This document shows positions 33,701 through 46,139 of a DNA stretch of 64,000 nucleotides, piece after piece (the first letter of the stretch is position 1; each line of letters starts with the position of its first letter). Source of the DNA: Brachionus manjavacas (Eukaryota > Rotifera > Eurotatoria > Ploima > Brachionidae); the NCBI GenBank assembly GCA_019054805.1, contig JAHQIY010000004.1:6634001-6698000 (forward strand), in the 5' to 3' direction. Under the pieces are notes generated by a model. It had not been told where the DNA came from and searched no databases. It saw only the letters and a list, made by a program, of their open reading frames with translations. A program made the translations under genes and the position numbers.

Positions 33701-36700
33701 TCTTTAAATTAAGAGAAACTTTTTTTCTTATCTATTTTTTAAAAAAAATTAAACATTTATTATTTTTACGATTTTTTACCATTATTTTCTCTAAAAATTG
33801 AATTGTACTAAAATTAACGTAAATCTCGGTAAATTTTTTTCGATAAATTTCTCGTTTGAAAAATTTGCAAATTATTATAAAATCTTTGTTCTGTTAAAAT
33901 TCTTCAATTTTTTAACAACTTTTTACGTAAAATATTTAAATTTTAACTTATTTTAAGTAAAAAATGTTGATTTTTTACTTTTCTAAATTTACCAAAATTT
34001 ACCATATTTTACGTAAAATAGGGTAAAATACAGTTTGAGGAACACCACTGTAAAGCACTTTGTTTGATTTATGCATCATAAAATAAAAATTTTCAATTCT
34101 AGAAAGATTCACCAAAACAAAATTTTAAATTTGGTTATTATTTATATTAGCTATAGCATTGGGAATTCTAGAGCAAAATTTAAAAAAATTTAATAACTTT
34201 TTTTCCTAAAAAAGTTCAAAATTTGTTGTCTAAATTTTATCAGCTGTATTCCAATATCTGTTTAAAAAATGTTTTGGTAAGTTCTTGAATTCCAAATGTC
34301 TTTAGCAATAAAAGTTCTATCACTGCTTAAATTCATAGCGAATTGAGTGAAAATGAATTTTTTTAAATTTCATTTTTTCAACAATTTAAAAATGAACTTA
34401 TATTTAGTTTAAGAATGCTATTAGGAAAAATATTTGAAGCTTTGTCATACCAGCTTGACTGAGTCATCATACATCTTGATGTATTCGTCCCTGAGAGGAA
34501 TTTCTTGGATCTTAAAAGTGACTCCAGTAAAACTTAATTGTCTAGCTATGTACATACCACGTAGTTTCATGTCAATAGCGATTATTTCCATAGCCCCTAC
34601 GCCTCTTTTTTCTACGGATTGAATGAAATCGTTAAAATCATTGAATGGTGTGCCTGTTCCCCAAAGACCAAGTCGTATCATATAGGCCATGTTTTTTGGT
34701 TCACTGGCACCTGTCGCACTGGCATATACAATTCTGGCTTTGGGAAGCTTTTCTTGAAGTTCTAGAACAGCCAAGCCAGTTTTGGTTGGTTTTGCCGAGC
34801 CAATTGGAACCAAATTCTTGGCTTTGTGACACTCGTCAAATACAATCACTCCATCAAATGCCTCACCACCTAGCCATTGAAACAATTGTTCCAATCGACT
34901 CGAGTATTTTTTGTTTTCAGTTTTCTGTTGGGATTCACCTATTAGAGAAGAATAGGTAGAAAAAATGACACCTTTTTTAATGTTCGAATTTTCCTCGGAG
35001 GATATCTTGGAATATTTAAGCTTATTCAAAGCATAAATCTGAATGTCGTTTGCTCCAATATCAGCAAAGTCTCGTTGAGCATCATACTTTAAATCGTTTG
35101 ATACGCTCAACCATAAAGCTTTTTTACGGCCTTGTAAATAATTTTCATATATTATTCCGGCAATAGTTCGACCTTTTCCGACACCAGCGCCATCACCAAT
35201 CAAAAAACCACATCGATGACTATTCGGTAAAAATTCACTATGTTTTTGACAAGCATAAACCACAGCTTCGAGTTGTAAGGCCGACAATGCTCCCTTTTCA
35301 TAAACATTCGAAGCCATCCTAAGGTCATACCATATATCTGGTGGTTCTACACTTGCCAATGAACTAGTCTCAACAATTGGATCCGGATGTTTTAGTCCAA
35401 GCTTTACTAGTAAATAAGACAAATAGAAATATTTTTGTATTAAATGATTATTGAAAACTAATTTATTTTATTTTATAAAAAGAAATATTTTTTAACATAA
35501 ACTTTTATTGATTTTCAATTTTTTTGCTTATTACCTTTTATGCAAGTAATTTTCAACCAAATAAATAAAACAAAATAAACCTCTGGTTTATTAATAGATT
35601 AACTTTTTCAAAGATAAAAGTTTATTTAAATTTTTTTATTTATTTGAGAAAGACCATAATTTTCGATGTATTTTTTTTTTGATTTTCAGAATTTAGTGGT
35701 TGTTAAATTACTAAATTAACATAACTAAAACACACATTATTTGGTGTCTATTTGGAAAATTTTTTTATAATTTATTTGATAAATTTTTTTTTAAATATGT
35801 ATTTTGATTCTTTAAAAGTTCTTATAATTAGACAAATTGAAGCTGCTAGTCTTTTTAAAGCAAACAATTTCAAAAATTAAATCATTTAAATTTAATACGA
35901 CTATAATGAACAAAAAAATCGAAATTCGTTTATCTTTTAGTGGAGTAAAGTATTTGAATTAATCTTTAAAAAATGACCAATATTTACAACATTTTCATTT
36001 GGTCAAAATATAAATTTTTTTAATCATTTTTTCAAATTTTTTGTTTGATTATTAAGATTAATTTAAAAATTTAAAACTTATACTTAAAATTTTATAAACA
36101 TAATCAAATGAAATGAAATAAAATTGTAAATATGTGCAACCTTTTAAAATATTCTATATATACGGTAAACTCGTGTTAACGACTCTAAGAGTATCCAAAT
36201 CCAACCTTTTTTCTTTCAAAGTTAATTACATAGTTTCTTTATTATTTAATTAAATTTAATTTATTCAAAAAATTACGTCAGGTTTGGCGATGTTCAACAC
36301 AAAAATAAAATAAATTTTACAAATGGTCTGAAATGGAATAAACAATGTACTGTAGCAGCTATGAAAGCTAACCGAATACTGGGTCAAATAAGAAATTCAT
36401 TAAAGAACCTTAGCCGAGAATCATTAAGACTTCTCAATACATCACTTGTGAGACCCCATCTCGAGTATGCAGTAGGAACCTGAAGTCCGTTTTTAAAAAA
36501 AAAGACATTATAATTCTTTAAAAATTGCAAAGAAGAGCGACAAAACTAATTGATTATACCAGAACCAAGTATTATGAAGACAGATTGAAATACTTAAATC
36601 TAATGAAACTTGAAAATCGTCGTTTAAGGGGAGGCTTAATTCAAATATACAAAATTTTAAAAGTTTTGAAAAAGTATCGTTAACAAGTGGTATCTATTTC

Positions 36701-39700
36701 GCTTGTGGTGTAAAAAACCTAAGAAGGTCACATGACAATATATTAGTCCGAGAAATAAATCTCAGAGGCTCTTTAAGATATAATTTCTTAACAAATCGCT
36801 GTGTAAAATTATGGAACAGCTTATCGGTTAATGCTGTTAGTGCGCAAACAATAAATAGCTTTAAAGCAGTCATTGACAATGAAGTTTTTGAAATGGTGAA
36901 AAGCAAACCAACAAGTCTGCCAAAGCCTTAGTTTATAAGGCTAAACGCTTTCGAGCGTTGGTGTAGATATAAATATCTATACTGCAGATACTACTTCTAC
37001 TAAAGTTTTTTTTTCTTTTAGTGTGAAAAATAAAAATAGACTGAACAATTTCTTTTAGTGAAAAAAAATCATAATTTTAATTTACAAATAATTTTTTCCT
37101 TTTAATCATAAAATTACTTCATAAATTAAATTCATTTTTTATCCATTTTAAAGTAAATAAAAATATTTTTAGTTATTTTATTTAGATTGATGTTTTTTTT
37201 ATTCGTGACAGTCGAGATTTAAAAGTTTGGATTATTCTCCTGAAAGTATACTTTTATTAATAGTTTTAGTTCTAGTTATAACAATTTGAAATAGCTGGAA
37301 AATACCCTAAATATGAGATATTTTACAAAAATAAAGCTAAAATTTACCTTTTACTCTAACAAAAAACTTGTCTTAACTCTCATAAAAGAATAAAAAAATT
37401 GACTATTAATAGTTAACAAAGATTGACTGTAATTAGCCTTACTGTACTTGAGAATGATTATGCTCTAATGGAACACGTTAAAACAGGAAAAAACTCATCA
37501 AAGAATTCATTCGTTTTAAAAAATTTTCCGATTTTTTTGCGTTTTTTCTATTTTAATTCGTTTAAACAATCACGTTTTTCTGTTTTGTAATTTTATTTAG
37601 TTAAAACTCAAATTTCAAAAAAAAAATTTAAATTTTACCTTTAATCTTACAAAAATGCTCTTAGAAAAATCGAAAATCGAATTAAGTGCAAAAATAGAAA
37701 AATCTTAAATTTGACTATTATTCTATTTCTACATTTTTTTCAATTTTTAATTTCAATTTTTAGCGTTGTAACATAGAAACTATGTAATTAACTCTGAAAA
37801 AATAGGTTTCATTAACACGAGTTTACTGTGTAAATTGGACTTTTCATTAATTCATTTATTGTGTTATTTATATTTTTAAAAATAGTTTTAATCTTTATAT
37901 TATTATGATAATAAAAAAAATTAAATTAAAAATTAAACACTTTCATTTTGAATAAATGAATTATTTAACTTACAATGCTGATATGAAGAAAAATGATCAT
38001 TATTTTTGTCAATAAAAAAACATCATTTTTGAATAGTGCATGAAATCGATGCATATCGACACTCGATATTATTTATCAACATTCTCTAGAAATATCGATA
38101 TTCAAAAAAAAAAAAAAATTCGATAACTTATCGATAAGATAAATTATTATCGATAAAATTTCACAGTAATTTTATAATATCGATAAATTACCGATTTCAA
38201 ATATAAATATCAATATTTTATCGATATTAAATTAAAATATCAAATAATTTCGATAATTTTAACTAAAAAAAAATCTAACCAAAAAATTAAAATTTTTAAA
38301 TTTAAAATCTAAAACCGAGTTTTTTTCAAATTTTTCATAATATAATTCAAGGATTAAATGAGAGTTGCAAGATTTTAATTTAATTTTTACATAATTTAAA
38401 AAAAAAAAAAAAATATTCACTCTTCTTTTGAATTTTAAAAAATGATCTACACAAATAAATAATAAATATTTTTGATGTTTTATTTCTAATGCATGCTCTT
38501 TAATTACATTTATTCTATTTTTTTAAGAAAAAACTAAATTTATTATTGTTTAGAAATATTTTAAAATGAATTGAATAGCTCCGTTGATAACAGTCCTGTT
38601 GTAACTAAAATGTATTCTTGTAAGAAAAAAAGGCCATCACCTGTTTGGCAATTTGCCAAAAAATTCACCAATAAATAAATGAACAAGGACAAAAAAAATT
38701 ATGAATTTTATAAATTTTTATTTCAATATTTTCAATAAAATATTGATATTAATATTTCATATCAATATTTGATCGAAAATATTTTACTCTATCGATTGAA
38801 TATTGAGAGTTTTCTACTTCATCGATAAAATATCAGTTTAACTTGAAAATATTCAAATTTGACTGATAATTCAAACATTAATGCAAGTTTTCAAAACTAT
38901 TAAATTTAAAAAGCTATTAAAATCATAAAAAAAAATAAAAAATTTAAAAAAATCTTAGAGTTCTAAACTTTTAATCAAATTCTAACATAATAAAATAAAA
39001 TGAAATATTTTGACTAAACGGATTTGGAATTGTTGCTATTTTGAAACATAAAATTAATATTATTTAAATTAAATTGAACTTTTTAGAAACTTTTAAAATA
39101 TTCAAAGTTCATTTATTAAGTTAGGCTGTTAAACTCTAGCTAGTTAAATATACAATGATGTTCCGCTATTTGTTTTTACAGCAATTTAGGAGAAATAAAG
39201 TAAATTGTTGTATTAACAACGATATCCAAAAAATTCAATAGCTTTGTAGTCTTTTTAGTTTTTTTGTGGCTAAGAAAATTGATATTTTTTTAAAAGAGAT
39301 TTTTTTATATTTTACAAAAATATTAATCATAACGAATCCAATAAATTAAAATTTTCTAATTAACTCACTCAACAAGCACCAAGCCTCTTAAAAAGTTTGG
39401 ACATTTTTGTTTTTAAAACAATTTACTTAAAATGTTGCACATTTACTTATTTTTTATTTACTTAATTATACGTAAAATCTGGCAAATTAATGATTTTTTT
39501 CTTTAGTAAATTTATTCTATTTTATCTAAATTAAAAAAAAAAACAAAAATCGTAATTCATATTTAAAAATGGTTTTTCTAACAAAAAGAAAATAAAAGAG
39601 AATTAAAAATGGATTCTATTTTAGGAAAAAATATTTTTTGTAATGATTTCTATCGCTTTTGATTGAATCAATTGGCATGTGAAAAAAGGTTTATTTCATA

Positions 39701-41809
39701 ATCAGAAATCAACAAATAATAATAGACAAGTCAAAGTATTAGTCAAATGGGTCATAAATCTCTTTAGTTTTCTAGTTAGAAGTGCAATATAGCCTATGAA
39801 TTAAATTAAAAATTCTTTAAAAAATTTTTAAAATTAATTTTTTTTTTTCAAATATATTTAAGATATTTTAGTTTAAACCTTCTTAAAATTTTTTTAAATA
39901 TTCGGACATGTCAAAATCTGACTTTGACTTCGCATTTGAGATTTAAGTTTCATTAAATACAAGAATTTGAAAAAAAATATATGAATACAATTTTAATCAG
40001 ATTTCTTTTAGAAAATAAACCAACAAAAAATATAATGATAAAGTCAAAGTTTTGAAATTAATGAAAACTTACTGAAAACTTATTATAAACATTTTGATTT
40101 TAGTCACTAGTTTTTTTACAATATCTTCAAAAAGAGAATAATAAAATTATAAATTTTATCTTTACTTGATCCTGAAAAGAAAATAGCAAAATCTAAAAAT
40201 CAGCTTGAAAATAAAAAAAAGCATAAATTGAAAATAAAAAAAATGGTCCAGAGAAATGTTGAAATAAAATAAAATTAAAACATTTTATATTTTCTATACC
40301 AATTGAATAACATTTTGCATTAGAGCAAAAGAATATATTTTATAAACATCTTTCTATTTAGAGCGCAAATAAATAAAAAAAATTACATTTTGATGGCATG
40401 TAATCGGCATAAGTTTCCGCATGACCAAGTTCCTCTTCTTCTTCTACAACAACCCCGTCATCTCTCTCGAATATTGATTCATTCCTCATAAATTTCGCTT
40501 CATTTGGCTGATCTGTTTGATTATTGTTTGTTACACTAACGCTTTGTTGACTAATTGGTGTTGCATTAGACTCAGGTGTTTGAATGTCCAGCAAGGTTTC
40601 TTTTTTTGACTGATTGCTGTTTGCAAATCTGCTCAGATGTGAGTTTAGCGCATTCAAATGACTGCTTATCGACGAACTCGATGAATAAGATCCAAATTTA
40701 GATGGAATATTCATTGTTTCCTGATTTTTACTGGAAGTTATAGTCTTTGGGGTCATAATAACTTTAGGTATTGTTAAATTATTAGAATTATATGCTTTGG
40801 TAATCACTGTTTTGTTTTTTATTTCTTGAACTAAAGGCTTTTTTTGAATTACATTTAAATTCGAATTGAAATGAATTAATTTATTTTTTGTTTTGTTCAA
40901 AAAGACCATGTTGGTAGTTGCTTGATTTTGGAAACTAACAGGCTTTGACGATACCACTTTGGTTATTTTGATATTTTGGTTGGAAAAATTTTGAGCCTGG
41001 CTGGTGGTCGGTGCCGACCTATTCTCTGTCTGATTGTTTTGAATCTTGATTATTCGTTTGCATGCGCTCGTCGATATTAAGCGTTCTTGTAAATTTTTTT
41101 GCTGCAAATGACTTAGATTGATCACTTTTACGGGATTAGCGTTGAGGGGAGCCTTTGGAGTATTGGTAGATGCATTAAAAGTTTTGAGCGGATTTCGAAA
41201 ATTAATCAGACTATTCAAGTCAGATCTCGGAGAGTCGATTTTTTTCCGATTCGATATGGAGACAATACGTACTGTTGAATTAGTTGGATTAGGTGTTGAT
41301 GTGCTTGATTTCAAAATTCTCGAATAGGGCAATAAGCTTTGATTTGAATGCTTCAGCGAGTTTATCTTAATTATTTTACGATTTGGTACTTTTGGTTCCA
41401 AATGAGTGCCATTGGTTGGCCTTATTTCGGAACTATTTTTTTCATTGCTTTCTATATTTAGATTATTTTGGTCAAAGTGGTTTAGAACTGCAAGGAATGG
41501 GTCATCAGACAGCATGAGGTCGCAGTTTTGATTGTCTTGATTGTGAATAGGTGACAATGAGCTCGAAGAAATGTCCAAATTAGAAGAAACAAGAAAGTCA
41601 TTGCTCGCGTCAGTCAAAAAGGAAAAATCAAGATCATTCAAGTTAAAATCTTGGTCATTATTATTCAAATCTTTGGAAAAACTTGTATAACAGGAACTGG
41701 ATGATGGTGATGAGGTAGAAAACGAGGTATCACATTGGTTATCCAGCAAAGAGCAAAGATTTGTTTCTAGACCAGCATCCTGGATAGCTGCATTCAAAAT
41801 ATCATCCAT
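27773..41809 (-). CDS. SBNO1: Strawberry notch homologue (SBNO1/2), SF2-like helicase
   Basis: Nuclear helicase-like transcriptional co-regulator linked to Notch and EGFR signalling in flies. Four exons: 41809-40387, 35406-34451, 31906-30232, 28887-27773; 5169 nt, 1722 aa, all junction phases agree. Exon 1 (474 aa) is disordered, Ser/Asn-rich, ending [12 protein letters not shown]. Exon 2 has [15 protein letters not shown], Walker [12 protein letters not shown] (545-555) and the Walker B box DECHKAKN (665-672). Exon 3 continues the core, has an acidic/Ser-rich linker of about 220 residues, then [20 protein letters not shown], the helicase-C motif [13 protein letters not shown] (near 1240) and [13 protein letters not shown]. 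Exon 4 begins [10 protein letters not shown] and contains [14 protein letters not shown] and MGIMDLGS. It is longer than human SBNO1 (1393 aa). The introns are 4980, 2544 and 1344 bp and host several transposon remnants. Whether it is SBNO1 or SBNO2 is not resolved; single-copy in most invertebrates. Confidence 0.96.
29461..29995 (+). pseudogene. LINE ORF N-terminal fragment in SBNO intron 3
   Basis: Opposite strand to SBNO. An open frame 29461-29880 encodes an acidic stretch ([20 protein letters not shown] at its start, no clear Met) ending at TAA; in another frame immediately downstream lies [20 protein letters not shown] followed by HISKM, a C-x2-C-x11-H finger like those at 19060 and 22560. 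I read it as the N-terminal half of a LINE ORF with a frameshift just before the finger. The reverse transcriptase is absent. Confidence 0.5.
32875..33262 (-). mobile_element. piggyBac remnant in SBNO intron 2
   Basis: On the minus strand 33015-32875 encodes [13 protein letters not shown], stop, [24 protein letters not shown], stop, CSICFESG: the Cys-rich C-terminal domain of piggyBac transposases (compare the family pattern C-x2-C...C-x2-C...C-x2-C). At 33261-33258 is a TTAA, the obligatory piggyBac target, followed inward by CACTAGAATTACCGCGGTGA, resembling the CCCTAGAA start of piggyBac ends. A perfect palindrome (33092-33116) with related GGTGTCAA sequence sits between. Most of the transposase is deleted; the opposite terminal repeat was not located. 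Confidence 0.6.
33092..33116. repeat. Perfect 12-bp palindrome inside piggyBac remnant
   Basis: AGTCGGTGTCAA at 33092-33103 is the reverse complement of 33105-33116, with a single-base centre. It resembles subterminal inverted repeats of piggyBac-like elements. Confidence 0.8.
36300..37005 (+). pseudogene. LINE C-terminal remnant in SBNO intron 1
   Basis: Plus-strand frames show the jockey/CR1 ORF2 end: VRPHLEYAV-like (from GTGAGACCCCATCTCGAGTATGCAGTA region near 36450), [40 protein letters not shown] and IYKILK, then [20 protein letters not shown]-like text and a 3' end of AAGGCTAAACGCTTTCGAGC before an (TACTTCTAC)-type tail at about 37000. Several frame breaks. The opposite orientation to SBNO is harmless to splicing. 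Confidence 0.7.
38040..38840. repeat. Cluster of ATCGATA/TATCGAT palindromes in SBNO intron 1
   Basis: Between 38040 and 38240 the motif ATCGAT or TATCGATA occurs about ten times (for example TTATCGATAA near 38125 and 38145), and again at 38745-38840 in the form ATCAATATT/CTATCGATTG. Such density is unlike the rest of the window. TATCGATA is the DREF binding core in flies, but the spacing and AT background also fit a palindromic satellite or MITE. Confidence 0.5.
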
Positions 41810-43484
41810 CTAGTAAAAATTTTTTTTTATTAGTAACCATGTGGAGCTACATGTTTTATATTTAAATTTTTTCTTACTTGCATTTCTCATTTATTTTCAT
41901 TTAAAGCAATTTAGAGAAAATTTAAGTCTAAATTTAAATCCTATCATGTTAAAAAATTGTTAATGTTTTATGATTCTTAATTTTGCCTGTTTAAAAAAAA
42001 TACCAATTTTGAGGAAAAGAGCTTAATAAAATGTTTTTTTTTTATTAATTTCTGTCATCAAAAGATAGTTTAACTAAAGTTTTGATCCGCAATGAGTAGA
42101 ATTCCACGTACATTCAATAATTATTGAGAGTCTGTCTAGACCTCGTGCATTTAAAATCTACCTTGTTATCATTTTAAATTCAATGAACGTATGCCTATAA
42201 TATAAAAGAAAATATTGCATGCTCGATTCTTTGAAAATAAGAAAAAATTCAAAATAAAATACACAAAATAAAAACGTGATAAAATTTTTAAAAATTTGAA
42301 CACGTCCCATAGACGATCCAACCAATCTAGGTTAATTTAAAAGCTAAAAATTTATTATTTTAAAATTGGATTGAACTAACTAGAAATTTTAAAAATTAAA
42401 ATATAACTTTAATTTTTCACAAAATGTTTAAGATCGATCTTAAAAGATCTTCATTTATTGATTTAGAAAAAAAATTCTCTTATTATAATTTTTTAATTAA
42501 CTTTCTTAAATCAGGTACACAAATTAAAAAAATTTTCAATTCACCATGTGCTCTCAAATATCAAGCATATCTTTATTTGTACTTCGCTTTTATTTTTATT
42601 ATTAAGTTTTTTTTATATTTAACATTTTCTGAGCATAAGATTAAGCTTTTGTGAAAGTTAAAATTTTAAGTTAGTTTAAAAGTATATTTTAAAATATCCA
42701 GTCTGACTTTCATACGACGAAAATAAATTACTGGCAAAGATCTACTCGTATACTCTCACATGTACCAATCTAAACATACACATAATAGAATTAAAAATTG
42801 CTAGTTGTTAATGATACTTTTTTCATCAAAAATGTGCTTAATAAGTCATTAAAATTTTCGAAACAAATAAAAGATACCAAATTTAGTATCTAACCAACTT
42901 GAGCATAAATTTTTTTTCTTTTGGCTAATCACTTTAATCGATATGAGCTATTTTATTTAGAAATTTTTTGAAAATTTCTTATCTTATCGGTCAAAATTAA
43001 GCCTATTTTATCAAAGATCAATAAATTGTATTGATTAAATGCGATCATAATTTTGTATCAAATCTATTTTAAAATTTTGAACTTAGATTGACAATCATTT
43101 AGCCATGAAATCACTTGTTTAAATGAATGATTGTTTTCAGTTTGTGTTTAATTGAATGATTCTCAATCATTTGAACTCATCAATTTAAAATATTTTTGAA
43201 ACTATTTTTGATCTAAACTAACACTCAAGATTCTTTTGCTTCTAGTAACAATTATTTTACACTTTTCATTGATGAAAAAAAGTCTTCAATTTTTTTTTTT
43301 AAATAAACCTCAAAAAATTTTTAAAATATTTTATTTGGTCCAAAAGAGTGTTTTGGTTTCTTACTAACATAATGCGACTTTTAAATGTGTGATCCGTTCA
43401 AATCTTAAAGAAAGCACAAAAAATTTTCTATTAAAAATTTATTTGTATAATATTATTTTTTAAATCAAGAAATTACAAAAAAAA
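41810..43484. other. SBNO promoter side / MKS1 3' flank
   Basis: 1.7 kb between two minus-strand genes. SBNO's promoter and MKS1's 3' UTR must be here. A 76-codon open frame at 42424-42654 (Phe/Lys/Ile-rich, one hydrophobic stretch) has no support beyond being open. Confidence 0.5.
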
Positions 43485-45904
43485 TTATTCAAGTAAAGAT
43501 TTAGATTTTTCTCTGGTTTCTATCATTTTATTTTTCGCCATCTGAAACCTCTCTGCGAAAAATGAAAAAAAATTAAAATTATTTTACATATTGAAACTTT
43601 ATTTAAATCTTACCTAAAATTTCGTTCAACTCTTTCTTGTTGCTATGATTCCTTCAAAATCACAAACAAATTAGATACAAATTAGAAAAAAAGTAAATAA
43701 CTAAAAGCTTACGCTAAAGTATCAATTAAACTATTCGAACTTTTACCATGTTTCATAAATATTCTAAAATTTCAAAATTTATTTTTGTTTTTTTATTCAA
43801 GATAACAAAATGATTACTGAGATTGGAAAACAGCGTTTAAGCGGACAGTCAAGCTTCCAGTAGTAAATGTTCTGAATCCGAATCTGCTCAAAATAGATTC
43901 CTATAATTTTCAAATTTAATAAATATTTCTATACCATAGTTTAGACAATTTTTAACCTCATGTCCTGAAGGTATTGCTGTATAGGTCAAATCTTCCAGTT
44001 CAGGAGAACCTCCGATAAAAAACCGCCTAAGCTCATAAATCAACGAGTCTCCTCTAGGTCTCCAGCAAGGCTTAGATTCGACATATGCTCCAGGCTTAAC
44101 TGGCAATTGCATCCACGTATATCCCTCGGTGCGATATCTATTCCATGAATCATAAGAAGCTACTTCGAATAAAATTTTTGGCATTTTCGGAATTTCGTCT
44201 TTTAATTCAAAATAATTTGAAAAATTAAATTTATTCAATGAATCTTATTTACCTCGATTTAAAGGGTTGTATTCATCGTTTTTGTAGTAAAGGTCAAATT
44301 CAAATGGATGAGAAAAGTAAGCTATTTCATCATCGCCTTCAATTTTTGTTCTAGATGTTGGTGTAAATCCGCTCAATGGAACAGATCTATCAATATGCCA
44401 ATCTTAGATTTGAAAATTATGAATTAAAAATAATTTTTCGCTTGAAATCTTAAAATCACTTTTTGGTAGATCTAGTTGATAATATACATGCAAATCATCA
44501 TAATCAAAATTCTTAGCACTCAATATCTCTCCAAATATATGTACCTTCATCACTCCAATAAGAGGCTAAAATCAATTAAGCATAATTATTCTATTTTTTT
44601 AATTTATTTCAAAGAAATACTCAATTAATAAAAATTTAAATTTAAATTATGATCTTACCATTTTAAAATCCTTTCCGACTAAGTTTTTTATGTATTCCGA
44701 ATGACGAAGATACAATTCTTTGTGCAGACGATTTTCCTTTATTAAATCATCATTTGTTATGCAACTCGAAACATGTTCCAAAGTGTATTCATAAGTCTCT
44801 TTTGGGCTAAAATTAGAGAGCTTTTCTTTTTACAGCCATGTAATTTATACCTCTGGCAAAGCCTCCAGTTTGGATAAAATAAGAAAGTGAGTTAAAATCA
44901 GGTTTCATCATTATTGCACCATTTGAGTCAATTTTGATGCAACAAAGGACTACTTCATCATTCATTGTAAAAGTACTATTTAAAAGAAATATTTAGTTTT
45001 GATGTAAAATGATGATTGTAGTTGTCACTTTTCCGCTGTGGATAAGTCTGCCATTATGTACATTGTATGAAAAGGCACAATTTTTGATTGGAATTTTTTC
45101 GAATCATCTTTTGTAGGTGAATAATTGACAATGTCCTTTTTGGGCACCTGGATTTCACTAAAAATATTACTTTAAATGTATTGATATATAAAATTAAATA
45201 TTTTTCCTAATAACCTTGGTTTAGTTTTTCCTACTAACGTTCTTTTTTTTAAGAAATTTGTATTCTTTTCCAAAAAAGAAGGAATTGCAGATTTAGGTGC
45301 ATTGTTAACTTCAGCGTCGATCTTTATTTAAATTTTAACTTGATAAAAAAAATATCTAAAAAAAATCACTTCATCATAAAATTCATATGGATCTGAATCT
45401 ATGTAAGTAAATATTCTTCCGGGCTGATAATTTCGCTCTCTTCAAAAAAAAATAAAAAAATTTAAATTTATTACTAAGATAAGTATTTTTTTTACTTAAG
45501 TTTTAGACATTCGTCTTGATAGTGTTCTTCCAAAATAGTCTGAGGAACAAAATTTTCGTTTATATATTTGATGTATTCTCTCTTTATTAAAAAAAAATTA
45601 AAATTGAAATACTGGTAAAATTTTAATACTTTTGAAAAAATTTTCGCTTGCCAATTAATTATTGCTTCTTCTTTCTTTGAATTCAAATCGACCAATTCTT
45701 TCCTTATTTTTTCTAATTCTTTTAATTTTTCTGTTTCAAGCTGATTAGGTATTTTTCCAGTTGCTCTCTGTAAGGTAACCCTGATGAACAAATAATGTTT
45801 AGAAAAAAGAAAAGCAAATTCATTTATTAAAAGTTTTACTTTATTTTGAAATTTCGAATAGGATCCTTGGATCTGTAAATACAACTTGAATAGATATTAT
45901 TCAT
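43485..45904 (-). CDS. MKS1: MKS1, B9-domain ciliary transition-zone protein
   Basis: Component of the MKS/B9 complex at the ciliary transition zone. Fifteen exons: 45904-45840, 45780-45630, 45581-45496, 45439-45370, 45321-45215, 45157-45029, 44975-44851, 44798-44659, 44565-44460, 44402-44253, 44198-43957, 43900-43818, 43763-43713, 43651-43614, 43552-43485; 1611 nt, 536 aa (human 559), every phase consistent, introns 48-93 nt. Landmarks: YRSKDPIRNFKIKVTLQR at the N-terminus, IINWQAKIFSK, IFTYIDSDPYEF, HTMYIMADL, IDSNGAIMMKPDF, LYLRHSEYIKNLVG, then the B9 domain (about 310-450) with VHIFGEILSAKNFDYDDLHV, SHPFEFDLYY, SWNRYRTEGY, WRPRGDSLIYELRRFFIGGS and ELEDLTYTAIP. The C-terminus FQMAKNKMIETREKSK matches the family's basic coiled end. 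Its presence implies ciliated cells. Confidence 0.96.
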
Positions 45905-46098
45905 TTCAAATTACTGAAATTTGATAAATTTTCCCTTATTTTAATTCATACATTTTTGAATTAGAAAGGATACTATAGCAACCAAAATTATTGAAGTAAA
46001 GGTCGAAATTTCTAATTATTTTATAGTCTGAAGATGACAAGCAGACTTGTTTATTGGATTTTGCCACGTTACTAATTTTAGCTTTTTAAATCATTCAC
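45905..46098. other. MKS1 5' flank
   Basis: Short AT-rich interval between the MKS1 start codon and a MULE remnant; the promoter is confined here or lies beyond the insertion. Confidence 0.4.
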
Positions 46099-46132
46099 AA
46101 GAATTATTTTAGGTCTCCCTAAAATAATTCTT
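46099..46132. repeat. Perfect 15-bp hairpin at 5' edge of MULE remnant
   Basis: 46099-46113 (AAGAATTATTTTAGG) is the exact reverse complement of 46118-46132, with loop TCTC. It lies directly before the transposase fragment and may mark a terminal repeat or a template-switch junction. Confidence 0.8.
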
Positions 46133-46139
46133 ATTTAAC

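Noticed and set aside
34645-34959. 104-codon frame opposite SBNO exon 2
   Set aside because: Antisense shadow of the conserved helicase core.
41118-41327. Open frame opposite SBNO exon 1
   Set aside because: Antisense shadow of the disordered N-terminal region.
42424-42654. 76-codon open frame with a hydrophobic stretch
   Set aside because: Phe/Lys/Ile bias and no conservation recognisable; chance ORF in AT-rich DNA.
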